DNA of 64,000 bases from Streptomyces spororaveus (GTDB taxonomy: Bacteria > Actinomycetota > Actinomycetes > Streptomycetales > Streptomycetaceae): assembly GCF_016755875.1 (NCBI RefSeq), contig NZ_BNED01000005.1, forward strand, positions 1,550,001 through 1,614,000. The letters are read 5' to 3'. Shown piece by piece: positions 7,585-15,917 of this stretch (positions within the stretch are counted from its first letter, which is position 1; every line of letters starts with the position of its first letter). The notes under the pieces are model-generated. The model saw nothing but the letters and a program-made list of their open reading frames with translations, had not been told where the DNA came from and did no database searches. Position numbers and translations under genes: made by a program.

Positions 7585-9246
7585 TCAGCTCGTCCGGAAG
7601 TGGTCGACGGCGATCGTGACGGCCCCTGCGGAGGTCGCCTCAACGAGCCGTACGATCGCGACTTCCCGCTGGTCAGGGCTTCGCACACAGAAGGGGCGCT
7701 CGTTCGTGAGTGTCTTGAAGGGCAGGGCCGTCACGGGCCGGGTCTCGATGCCCCGCGCACAGTCGTCCGGGGTCAGCTCTCCGCTTCCGTCGGCGACGAA
7801 TGCGTCGGACTCCTCCGAGAGCAGGAAGGCGTCGGAGCCGCGGGCGAGGTACCAGGCGGCCGTCTCGACGGGAACCACCTTCCCGGCGCGCAGGTCGAAC
7901 TCGTAACCGGAATCCGGGGCGGTGAGCTCGGCCTGCGAGTACCCCGGCACGTACGCGGAGACCGTCGACCGGGGCGGGCCGGCGGTGGGTTCCGTGGCGG
8001 GGCTCCCGCCCTCCTCCGGGGGGAGGCCGAACCAGTAGGCGCCGCCTCCGCAGGCGAGCAGGGCCGCTGCGGCCAGGGCGACCACGGGCAGCCGGCTCCG
8101 GTCGCGCCGCCGGTCACGGCGCGCCGGGGGCACGGGGGCCGCCGGGACCGGAGCCGGGTCCGGGGCGGACACCGGATTCGGGCTCGGGGTCGGGGTCGGG
8201 CTCGGGGGCGGGGTCGGGGTCGGGCTCGGGGCGTACGGCGTGGTCCCGCCCGGCCCGGGGGCCGGGTGCGCGGCCGCCGCCATGGTCGCCTGGAGGTGCT
8301 CCGGTACGGGCGGCCCGGGCCGGCCGGGGCCGGTGTCCGTCCGGCCCCCGACCTCCTCCAGCACCGGCCGGGGCAGCCAGCCGTCGGTGAACTCCGGCCG
8401 CGGGCCCACCAGGGGGTGCGCGTGGACGGCCGCGATCAGATCTGCGGTCGTGGGGCGGTCCCGCGGAGACTTGGCCAGGCACCACGACAGCAGGTCGTGC
8501 AGCTCGCGGGGGATCCGGCCGAGGTCCGGGTGCTCGTGGACCACCCGGTACAGGGCCCCGGACTCCGGCCCGTTCCCGAAGGGCGGGACCCCGCCCGCCA
8601 CGAACCCGGCGAGCGCCCCGAGCGCGAAGACGTCGGTCGCCGGTGTCACCGGGTGGCCGAGCGCCTGCTCCGGCGCCATGAAGGCGGCGGTGCCGATCCG
8701 CAGGCCCGCACCGGTCAGGGCGGCGGCGTCGGCGGCGCGCGCGATACCGAAGTCGATCACTCGCGGCCCGTCCCCCGCGACGAGCACGTTCGCCGGCTTG
8801 AGGTCGCGGTGGACGACGCCCACCCGGTGGATCTCCTGGAGGGCCTCGGCGATGCCGGCGACCAGCAGGAGCACCGTACGCACCGGCAGCGGCCCGTGCC
8901 GCCGCACCACCTGGTGCAGCGAGGGGCCCGGCACGTAGGCCGTGGCGAGCCACGGGGTGTGGTCGTCCTCGCCCGAGTCGACCACCTGCGCCGTGAAGAG
9001 GCCGTGGATCCGGCGGGCGCTCGCCACCTCCTGGGCGAAGCGCTCGCGGAATTCCGGGTCCGCGGCGAACTCCCGATGGACGGCCTTCAGCGCGATGGGC
9101 CGGCCGCCCGGCGTGTACGCCAGGTAGACCACCCCCATGCCGCCGGAGCCGAGCCGGGCGTGGAGGCGGTAGCCACCGATCTCGTGGGGGTCGTCGGCGG
9201 ACAGGGCCGTGAGGGCGGACTGTACGCCGGGAAGCTGAGCGAACAT
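7585..9246 (-). CDS. Receptor-type serine/threonine protein kinase
   Basis: 553 aa Hanks-type kinase. The catalytic domain (about 25-275) has the GSGGMGVVY phosphate loop, IALKAVH lysine, VVHRDLKPANV catalytic loop, IDFGIARA (DFG) and MAPEQ. A Pro-rich linker (about 290-385) leads to a single transmembrane helix (VVALAAAALLACGGGAYWF) and a roughly 130-residue external domain of unknown fold. ATG 9246 is the start. It is transcribed divergently from tetR2, and site D between them carries a promoter pointing at the kinase, so the kinase may belong to the regulon. Substrates are unknown. Confidence 0.92.
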   Translation of the reverse strand: MFAQLPGVQSALTALSADDPHEIGGYRLHARLGSGGMGVVYLAYTPGGRPIALKAVHREFAADPEFRERFAQEVASARRIHGLFTAQVVDSGEDDHTPWLATAYVPGPSLHQVVRRHGPLPVRTVLLLVAGIAEALQEIHRVGVVHRDLKPANVLVAGDGPRVIDFGIARAADAAALTGAGLRIGTAAFMAPEQALGHPVTPATDVFALGALAGFVAGGVPPFGNGPESGALYRVVHEHPDLGRIPRELHDLLSWCLAKSPRDRPTTADLIAAVHAHPLVGPRPEFTDGWLPRPVLEEVGGRTDTGPGRPGPPVPEHLQATMAAAAHPAPGPGGTTPYAPSPTPTPPPSPTPTPSPNPVSAPDPAPVPAAPVPPARRDRRRDRSRLPVVALAAAALLACGGGAYWFGLPPEEGGSPATEPTAGPPRSTVSAYVPGYSQAELTAPDSGYEFDLRAGKVVPVETAAWYLARGSDAFLLSEESDAFVADGSGELTPDDCARGIETRPVTALPFKTLTNERPFCVRSPDQREVAIVRLVEATSAGAVTIAVDHFRTS

Positions 9247-9286
9247 GCGGTGGCTCTTTCAACGATGCGGCAATGACCTGGGGCGC

Positions 9287-9315
9287 ATCGTGCCGCTAAC
9301 TAAAGTTTCAGTCAA
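9287..9315 (-). promoter_or_regulatory. TetR-type operator D between the kinase gene and tetR2
   Basis: A degenerate copy, ACTAAAGTTTCAGT at 9299-9312: the right arm TTCAGT matches, the left arm has one mismatch. TTGACT (9315-9310) plus a 17-nt spacer and CACGAT (9292-9287) point toward the kinase. tetR2 begins at 9362, so the same site could control both divergent units, including autoregulation of tetR2. Confidence 0.7.
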
Positions 9316-9361
9316 TGTGTGACAATGCGAGACGCACACCGCCAGAAGGGAGGATCGGCCG

Positions 9362-9967
9362 GTGTCCGATCGAAGAAGGGCCATCCTGGAGGGCGCCGCC
9401 CGGGTCATCGCACGACGCGGGGTCCGCGGGCTGCGGGTGGGCGATCTGGCGGCCGAGGCCGGCGTGTCGACCGCCCTGATCTACTACCACTTCAAGGACC
9501 GGACCGGCATCCTGCGGCACGCCCTGTCCTTCATCAGCGACCGGGCCGACCGCTACACGGGTGCCGCCGACGAGGCCCGCGCCGCACCCCCGGCCACGGA
9601 TCCGCGCCGCCTCCTGGAGCGGATCCTGCTGCTCGAGTTCCAGGACCTGCCCGAGGTGCGCGAGAACAGTACGGCTTGGGGGGAACTGCGGGCGCACACG
9701 GTCTTCGACCCGGAGCTGCGCGACGAGCTCACCGCGGCCGGCGCGGCCTGGGTGGAGGAGGTCGCCGGCCTGCTGGCCGCGGTGTGCCCGGCCGCGCCCG
9801 GCGCCGCCGTCACCGCCGCCGCCGAGCGGCTGACCGCCCTCCTGGAAGGCCTGAGCAGCCGCTGGCTGAGCGGTCTGCTGCCCGTGGGACACGCCCGCGA
9901 CCTGATGCGCGGGGCCATCGGAGTCGAGATCGGGAGGCTCGGCTGCCTCGCCACGAATATTGACTGA
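9362..9967 (+). CDS. TetR family transcriptional regulator 2
   Basis: 201 aa paralogue of the regulator at 5632, collinear over its whole length. It shares the segments VIARRGVRGLR, GVSTALIYYHFKDRTG and GHARDLMRGAI. The start is GTG 9362. Its stop codon (9965-9967) lies inside operator E, so the end of the gene and the next promoter overlap. The identical recognition helices make both TetRs candidates for all five palindromes; they may differ in ligand. It is divergent from the kinase gene and upstream of the third deiminase. Confidence 0.92.
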   Translation: MSDRRRAILEGAARVIARRGVRGLRVGDLAAEAGVSTALIYYHFKDRTGILRHALSFISDRADRYTGAADEARAAPPATDPRRLLERILLLEFQDLPEVRENSTAWGELRAHTVFDPELRDELTAAGAAWVEEVAGLLAAVCPAAPGAAVTAAAERLTALLEGLSSRWLSGLLPVGHARDLMRGAIGVEIGRLGCLATNID

Positions 9968-9988
9968 AATTCCAGTCAGTGCAACAGT
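9960..9988 (+). promoter_or_regulatory. TetR-type operator E with embedded promoter, in front of deiminase 3
   Basis: GACTGAAATTCCAGTC at 9962-9977, one mismatch from perfect symmetry. TTGACT (9960-9965), a 17-nt spacer and AACAGT (9983-9988) form the promoter-like element on the plus strand. It includes the stop codon of tetR2. The deiminase start is about 155 nt downstream of the predicted transcript start. Confidence 0.78.
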
Positions 9989-10150
9989 GGGCGATATCCG
10001 GACGCACCACTTACCTGTGCGTACCGGATGTTCTCGGTGCAAAGCGTGCACCCTTTGGATAGGGCCCGGCCCGCCGGCCTGTGCCACGCCTCCCGCGCCC
10101 GCCCTGGCCGGACGCCCCTCGCTCCGCCAGCACACGATCGGAGTCCCCCC

Positions 10151-11314
10151 GTGTCGTTCACTCCCCCCACCCGCCGGTCCGTCCTGCGAACCTTCGCCGG
10201 GATCGGCGCCGCGGTCTTCGGTGCGGCCGCCTGCGGTCCCGCCGAGTCCGGCACCCGGCCCGGCGCCGCGGGCTCGGGCTCCCCGGCGCCCGCCGCGGAC
10301 GGAAAGCGCCGGTTCGGCGCCGAGTGGGAGAGCCACACCCGCACCTTCATGTCGTGGCCGGCTCTCGCCTCGGTCTGGGAGCAGGACCTGCCCTACGTAC
10401 GCGAGGACATCGCGCGGATCGCCCGGGCCGTCGGCGCGTACGAAGAAGTGATCATGATGGCCCGGCCCGACCAGGTGAGCGCGGCCCAGAAGGCCGTCGG
10501 TTCCCAGGTCGAGGTGATCCCGCTGGCCGTCGACGACCTGTGGGCGCGCGACACCGTCCCCGTGTTCGTCGAGGAGGGGGCCAAGGTCGTCGGCGTCGAC
10601 TTCAACTTCAACGGCTGGGGCAACAAGCAGGAGCACACGAACGACGCCCAGGTCGGGCGCCTGCTGCTGCAGAAGTACCAGATCCCCCGGGTCCAGGCCC
10701 CGCTCGTCGCCGAGGGCGGTTCCTTCGAGACCGACGGCGAGGGCACCCTGATGGTCACCGAGAGCTCGATCGTCAACGACAACCGCAACAAGGGGAAGTC
10801 CCGGGACACCATCGAGGCCGAGCTCAAGCAGACCCTGGGCGTCCAGAAGGTCATCTGGCTGGCCGGCGTACGCGGCGAGGACATCACCGACGCGCACGTG
10901 GACAGCCTCGTACGCTTCACCGCCCCCGGTGTGGTCCTGCTGGACCGCGCCCACCCCGGCACCCCGCCGGACTCCTGGTCCCGCTCCGCCGACCAGGCGA
11001 AGTCCGTCCTGTCGAAGGCGACGGACGCCCGCGGCCGCCGTTTCGAGGTAATCGACCTGCCGCAGCCCGACCTGAACCGGATCACGGGCGAGGGGGACGA
11101 CTTCGTCTCCACCTACGCCAACTTCTACGTCGCCAACGACTCGGTGTTCATGCCCCAGTTCGGGGACCGCAAGGCGGACGACCGCGCCCGCGGCATCCTG
11201 CGGGAGCACTTCCCCAAGCGGGACGTCGTCATGGTGAAGATCGACACGATCGCCTCGGGCGGCGGCGGCATCCACTGCTCGACCCACGACCAGCCCGGCA
11301 AGCCCGCCGCCTGA
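10151..11314 (+). CDS. Agmatine deiminase family protein with twin-arginine lipoprotein-like leader
   Basis: 387 aa from GTG 10151, chosen because GGAG lies 7 nt upstream and a leader then follows directly. TRRSVLRTFAGIGAAVFGAAAC contains a twin-arginine motif and a possible lipobox (GAAAC), suggesting export and perhaps lipid anchoring. Enzyme signatures are ESHTRTFMSWP, EGGSFETDGEGT, DITDAHVDSLVRF and SGGGGIHC with the catalytic cysteine. It is a closer relative of the Tat-type protein at 6300 than of the cytosolic one at 1585. A third deiminase in one regulon is unusual. Operator E lies upstream. Confidence 0.9.
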   Translation: MSFTPPTRRSVLRTFAGIGAAVFGAAACGPAESGTRPGAAGSGSPAPAADGKRRFGAEWESHTRTFMSWPALASVWEQDLPYVREDIARIARAVGAYEEVIMMARPDQVSAAQKAVGSQVEVIPLAVDDLWARDTVPVFVEEGAKVVGVDFNFNGWGNKQEHTNDAQVGRLLLQKYQIPRVQAPLVAEGGSFETDGEGTLMVTESSIVNDNRNKGKSRDTIEAELKQTLGVQKVIWLAGVRGEDITDAHVDSLVRFTAPGVVLLDRAHPGTPPDSWSRSADQAKSVLSKATDARGRRFEVIDLPQPDLNRITGEGDDFVSTYANFYVANDSVFMPQFGDRKADDRARGILREHFPKRDVVMVKIDTIASGGGGIHCSTHDQPGKPAA

Positions 11315-11393
11315 TCCGTCCGCGGCCACGCCGCGCACCCTGCGCCACGCGTACCGCACACCGCGTACCGCACACCGCACCGCCGGAGCCACC

Positions 11394-12275
11394 TTGTCGA
11401 ACTCCCACCGCCCCGCACGACCCGCGCGCCGCGTCCCGCTGCTGCCGGGCCTGGTCCTGATCGCCATCGTGGCGGCGGTCACCGTGGGAGCGTGGCTCCA
11501 GTTCGGGGAACGCCAGGCCCTGGACACGGTGTACACGGCGGGGCGTGCCGACCGGGACCGCATCGACGTCAGCGCCACGATCCAGCGGGTCGACGCCGCG
11601 GGCCGGGAGATGACCCTGCGCGTCCTGGTCACCCCCCGGGGCGCCCTGGCCGAGGCCGACGGGGTCTCCCCCACCGAGGACCTCACCGTGCAGACCTCGA
11701 CGGCCACCCGGGGCGACTTGACGTTCAAGGCCCACCAGCGCATCGCCACGACGGACGTGCCCGTGGCCCTGACGGGCGGCTCGATCACGGACTACCCGTT
11801 CGACGCCTACGGGGCGGACGTCGAATTCGGTGCGGTGCTGGGCGGCGAGAAGGTCCCCGTCCGTGTGACGCTCTCCAACAACGACGTCCTCTTCTCGGCG
11901 GCGGTCGACGCCTCGACGGCGCAGGGCATCGCGGTCCTCGGCGTCGACCTGGCCCGGTCCAACAGCGTCTTCATCTTCGCGATCTTCATGATGCTCGCCA
12001 TGTGGGCGCTCGCCGTCTCGGTCCTGATCGGCGGCTGGTACCTGGTCACCCGCCGCAAGGGCCTGACCTGGCCCGCCCTCGGCTGGATGGCGGCGACCCT
12101 CTTCGCGCTGGCCGCCTTCCGCAACACGGCCCCCGGCTCTCCGCCCATCGGCTGCCTGCTGGACTACATCGCGTTCCTCTGGGCCGAGACCGTCATCGCG
12201 TTCTGCCTGATCACGGTGGTCATCACGGGCATCCGCGCCGAACCCCCGGCCTCGGAGCCCGCGGACACGCCGTAG
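11394..12275 (+). CDS. DUF4436-like membrane protein
   Basis: 293 aa. TTG 11394 is favoured because a GGAG lies about 7 nt upstream. One N-terminal transmembrane helix (LLPGLVLIAIVAAVTVGAW) is followed by a roughly 140-residue beta-rich external domain with SITDYPFDAYGADVEF, then three C-terminal helices (FIFAIFMMLAMWALAVSVL, LGWMAATLFALAAF, AETVIAFCLITVVITGI). The layout fits the DUF4436 family of actinobacterial membrane proteins, whose function is unknown. It follows deiminase 3 by 79 bp on the same strand and could be cotranscribed with it. Confidence 0.75.
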   Translation: MSNSHRPARPARRVPLLPGLVLIAIVAAVTVGAWLQFGERQALDTVYTAGRADRDRIDVSATIQRVDAAGREMTLRVLVTPRGALAEADGVSPTEDLTVQTSTATRGDLTFKAHQRIATTDVPVALTGGSITDYPFDAYGADVEFGAVLGGEKVPVRVTLSNNDVLFSAAVDASTAQGIAVLGVDLARSNSVFIFAIFMMLAMWALAVSVLIGGWYLVTRRKGLTWPALGWMAATLFALAAFRNTAPGSPPIGCLLDYIAFLWAETVIAFCLITVVITGIRAEPPASEPADTP

Positions 12276-12350
12276 GCCGTGTCCGCGACGCCCCGGACGG
12301 ACGCCGGCCCGGCCGGGCGGCGGTTGGACCGGCCGCGACAGCGCGCGGGC

Positions 12351-13721
12351 TCACACCAGTTCGGGCTGCTGTTCGCGTCGCGGTTCCGGGACCCGCACCG
12401 CCTCCGCCGCCGCGGTCTCCCGTTCCCACTGCCTGGTGATCCGTACGAAGCCGTAGATCACCGAGCCCATCGCGAGGAGGAGCAGCGGCCCGAACACCCA
12501 CGGGTACGTCGCCAGCTGCATCGACAGATAGCGGTACGAGACCAGGTACGCGACGAACACCGTCGCGCCGTAGGCGGTCAGCAGGATCCCGGGCCGGTCC
12601 CAGCCGCGGGCCAGCGAGCGCAGCCCCGTCTCGATCGTGACCGTGAACACCACGCCGGCGATGATGTCCGCGCCGTAGTGGTAGCCGAAGCCGAGCGTGG
12701 CGCCGAGCGTGGCGATCAGCCAGAACGTGCCCGCGTAGCGCAGGGCCCGCGGGGCCTTGCGGGAATGGATGAAGATCGCGGTGGCCCACGCCGTGTGCAG
12801 GCTGGGCATGCAGTTGCGCGGGGTGAACTCGTCGAAGGGCATCGGGCCGGGGGCACCGACCGGCGGTGGCGTGTTCGGCCACAGGTCGGCCACCGCCCAG
12901 TGCGCGCCGTCGGCGCCGTAGGCGAAGATCGGCCCGACCACCGGGAAGATCATGTAGATGCCCGGCCCGAGCAGGCCGATGACCAGGAAGGTGCGCACCA
13001 GGTGGTGGCTCGGGAAGCGGCGCAGGGCCGCCACGTGGCGCAGCTGGTACAGCGCGACGGCGACCGCGGCCACCGCGAGCTGGATGTAGACGAATTCGAG
13101 GACCCGGAAGCCGACGGTGCCGGTGGCCTCGACGATCCGGCCCGCCACCCACGACGGGTTGCCCAGCGCGTGATCGGCGGTCGCCACGTACTGGTCGAGC
13201 ACCATCGGGCGGGACTTCGAGGTGATCAGCAGCCAGGTGTAGCCGGTCTTGCGGCCGGCCACCAGCAGCAGGGCCAGTCCCACGCCCTTCAGCAGCAGGA
13301 GGCGCTCACGGCCGGTGCGGCGTGTGACGGCGATGACGGCCCAGGCGAGGGTCACCCACAACGCGCCGTTGCCGAACATCATCTGGGCGCCGACCGCCCA
13401 CCGGACGAGCCAGAAGACGAGGTCGATGCCGATCGCGGCCGCGAGCCCGATGAGGCGCTGCCTCCAGGTGAGCACCACCATCATCAGGGCCATGCTGGCG
13501 TACAGCACCGTCCCCGACTGGGGGGCGAAGATCACCTCTCGCGTCTGGACGGTGATCGGACCCGGCACGCCGTACCGGCGCGCGGCCAGCTCCAGTGCGA
13601 CGAGGAACCCGAGGCCGATCACACCCACCGCGGCCCACAGCACGCCCCGTGGCCGGGGCCGCGCGGCGGACCTGGCGCCGTCGCCTATTCGAGAAAGAAC
13701 CCGCGATATCGAAGATGTCAA
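12351..13721 (-). CDS. PAP2 superfamily (inositolphosphotransferase-like) membrane protein
   Basis: 456 aa with about ten hydrophobic segments. The phosphatase/transferase signature is split as in PAP2-type enzymes: RNCMPSLHTAW (PSLH) around residue 320 and FGYHYGADIIAGV about 50 residues later, giving the two catalytic histidines and the Asp. The closest architecture is PAP2_3, which includes phosphatidylinositol-type head-group transferases; the substrate is probably a lipid phosphate at the outer membrane face. The only upstream start in frame is TTG 13721, with a poor ribosome site, so a shorter start is possible. It is convergent with the DUF4436 gene. Confidence 0.8.
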   Translation of the reverse strand: MTSSISRVLSRIGDGARSAARPRPRGVLWAAVGVIGLGFLVALELAARRYGVPGPITVQTREVIFAPQSGTVLYASMALMMVVLTWRQRLIGLAAAIGIDLVFWLVRWAVGAQMMFGNGALWVTLAWAVIAVTRRTGRERLLLLKGVGLALLLVAGRKTGYTWLLITSKSRPMVLDQYVATADHALGNPSWVAGRIVEATGTVGFRVLEFVYIQLAVAAVAVALYQLRHVAALRRFPSHHLVRTFLVIGLLGPGIYMIFPVVGPIFAYGADGAHWAVADLWPNTPPPVGAPGPMPFDEFTPRNCMPSLHTAWATAIFIHSRKAPRALRYAGTFWLIATLGATLGFGYHYGADIIAGVVFTVTIETGLRSLARGWDRPGILLTAYGATVFVAYLVSYRYLSMQLATYPWVFGPLLLLAMGSVIYGFVRITRQWERETAAAEAVRVPEPRREQQPELV

Positions 13722-13862
13722 TTTCCGGCCGCTTACCGTGGTCCAACATGAACATTGTCAGACCGGACATGTTAACGGAGTGAGTAGGTTTGATTGATCG
13801 AGGGTGCGTGACCTGACCGGAAATGTGATCGGAAACCGCCCCTGACGGCCCGGCACCGGACG

Positions 13863-15256
13863 TCAGTCGGTGATGGCGATCTTGCCGTCGGCCGGGACGG
13901 GCTCGCGGGTCGTCGCCCGCCCCGTCGGGGTGAGGCCCTTCAGGAGCTGGGCGAGGTCGACGCCCGTGGTGGAGCCGAGCAGTTCCATGCCCTGGGCGAC
14001 GTTCTCGGCGACGGTGCGGGACAGCTTGTTCGCCCCGTCGGTGGAGATGACGGTCATCTTGTCGATGGCGCCGAGCGGTTCGGCCGCCTTCGCGACCACC
14101 TCGGGGAGCACCTCGATCAGCATCTGGACCATCGCCGCGTCGCCGTAGCTCTCGAAGGCGTCGGCCTTCTTCTGCATCGCCTCGGCCTCGGCCGCGCCCC
14201 TGGCGGCGATCGCCGCCGCTTCCGCCTCGCCCTCCAGGCGCACCGCGTCGGCGATGGCCGCGCGGCGGGCCCGCTCGGCCTCACCGCGCTTGGCGCCCTC
14301 GATGGCCTCGGCCTCGGCGAGGGCGGAGCGGCGCTGCTTCTCGCCCTCGCCCGTCAGGCGGGCCCGCTCGGCTTCCGCCTGCGCGGCGGCGATGGCGGCG
14401 AGGCGCTCGGCCTCGGCCTGCTTGACCCGGGCCACCCGCAGCGCCTCGGCCTCCTGCTCAGCCTGGTAGCGGCGGGCGTCGGCGGGCTTGCGGACCTCGG
14501 TGTCGAGCTGCCGGTCGGTGAGCGCGGCCTGCCGCTCGGCCACCTTCTCCTGCTCGGCCAGGATCTGCTGCTGGCGGTCGGCGTCGGCCAGCGGTCCGGC
14601 GGAGTTCGCCTGGGCTGCGGCGGCGTCGGTCTCGGCCTTGATCTCGGCCTGGCGCAGGTAGAGGGTGCGCTCCGCGACCGCGATCTCCTCCTCGGCCTTC
14701 AGCCGTGCCTGTTCGGCGGCCCGGCGGGCGTTGGCCTCGGCGATGTCGGCCTCCTGCCTGGCGCGGGCGGCCTCGGGGCGGCCGAGATCCTCCAGGTAGG
14801 AGCCCTCGGTGGTGATGTCCTGGATCTGGAAGGCGTCCAGGACGAGGCCCTGGCCGGAGAGGCTGGCCTCGGCCTCCTCCGCGACCTGCCCGGCGAAGGC
14901 GGCCCGGTCGCGGATGATGTCCTCGACCGACATCCGGCCGACGATGGCCCGCAGCGCGCCGGACAGCACCTCCTGGGTGAAGCCGACGATGCCTTCCTGC
15001 TGCTGGAGGAAACGCTGGGCGGCGGCCCGGATGGCGTCCTCGTTGCCGCCGACCTTGACGATCGCCACGCCTTCGAGGTTCGCCTTGATGCCGCGCAGGG
15101 TGACCGCTCCGCGGACGGCGATCGGGATGTGCCGGCTCGACAGGTCGAGCGTGTAGCGCTGCTGGACGAAGGGCACGACGAACACTCCGCCGCCGACCAC
15201 GACCTTCTGGCCGCTGGTGTCGGTGAAGACCTGTCCGGTGGGGTGAGACGACCGGG
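13863..15256 (-). pseudogene. Flotillin/SPFH-family protein lacking its 5' end
   Basis: The reading frame is typical of bacterial flotillin from TGQVFTDTSGQKVVVGGGVFVVPFVQ onward: SPFH domain (LDLSSRHIPIAVRGAVTLRG, GQVAEEAEASLSGQGLVLDAFQIQDI), a long Ala/Glu coiled coil (AEAERARLTGEGEK, AEAEAMQKKADAF) and a conserved C-terminus (IDKMTVISTDGANKLSRTVAENVAQGMELL). The N-terminal membrane hairpin and first strand, roughly 45 residues, are absent. The frame runs back into the NfeD-like gene only 22 nt after that gene's stop, without an ATG. The first GTG at 15200 has no good ribosome site. It is either a deletion derivative, translated poorly and cytosolic, or a pseudogene. Confidence 0.8.
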
Positions 15257-15766
15257 TCAGCGTTCGACCGGGCGCACGCCGACCGACGTGGAGGACGGCG
15301 TCGCCGTCACCCACACCTCGGCGCCGAGGGCGACGGGGTCTTCGGCGGTCGCGGCGTACTTGACCGGCTGGCCGCCCAGCCTCAGCAGGACCTCGCCGTA
15401 CCCGCCCGCCGGAATGGCGGTGACCACGGTCCCGGCCGACCCGAGGAGCTCCCCGTGGCGCGGGGCCGCCCCGCCGGCGTCCCGGGCGAGGGCCAGGCTC
15501 AGCCGGTACGCCGACCACCCGGCACCCGCACCGGCCGCTGCTCCGGCGGCGGCTGCCGCTCCTTGCCCGAGACCCGTGGTCCCGAGCACGATCGCCCCCG
15601 TGAAACCGAGCATCGATACGAAGCCCGCGACCACCGGGAGCGACAGCCAGCCGACGAACAGTCCGTCCAGGGCACCGTCGAAGACACCTTCGAGCACCCC
15701 GTCGAGCACGAGCGAGCCGGCCAGCAGGACGATTCCCCCGATGCCGAGACCCAGAAACAAGCCCAT
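15257..15766 (-). CDS. NfeD/YuaF-like membrane protein, flotillin partner
   Basis: 169 aa. ATG 15766 is preceded by GGGAGG at good spacing. Two or three transmembrane helices lie in residues 1-85 (MGLFLGLGIGGIVLLAGSLVL, LSLPVVAGFVSMLGFTGAIVLG), followed by a Gly/Ala segment and an OB-like C-terminal domain (GSAGTVVTAIPAGGYGEVLL, GAEVWVTATPSSTSVGVRPVE). NfeD proteins pair with flotillins in membrane microdomains, and a flotillin gene follows directly. NfeD itself looks complete; the damage is in the partner. Confidence 0.82.
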   Translation of the reverse strand: MGLFLGLGIGGIVLLAGSLVLDGVLEGVFDGALDGLFVGWLSLPVVAGFVSMLGFTGAIVLGTTGLGQGAAAAAGAAAGAGAGWSAYRLSLALARDAGGAAPRHGELLGSAGTVVTAIPAGGYGEVLLRLGGQPVKYAATAEDPVALGAEVWVTATPSSTSVGVRPVER

Positions 15767-15917
15767 GGGCACCTCCCCCGCTCGGCCGGCATTCCCGCCG
15801 GACACCGGCATCGTGCCAGCGTGCGCGGACGCCGGACATTGCCTGCCTTCGGCAATCTTTACGACTCTTTGACGCTGCGGTACGGCAGGGTGTCCGCCGG
15901 CCGGAGGCACCGGCGGG

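Noticed and set aside
1585..11314. Complete agmatine-to-putrescine pathway
   Set aside because: No carbamoylputrescine amidase, putrescine carbamoyltransferase or arginine decarboxylase gene is present in the window.
15200..15259. Programmed -1 frameshift joining NfeD to flotillin
   Set aside because: The frames are offset by -1, but no slippery heptamer or downstream structure is visible, and the NfeD C-terminus looks natural. A deletion is simpler.
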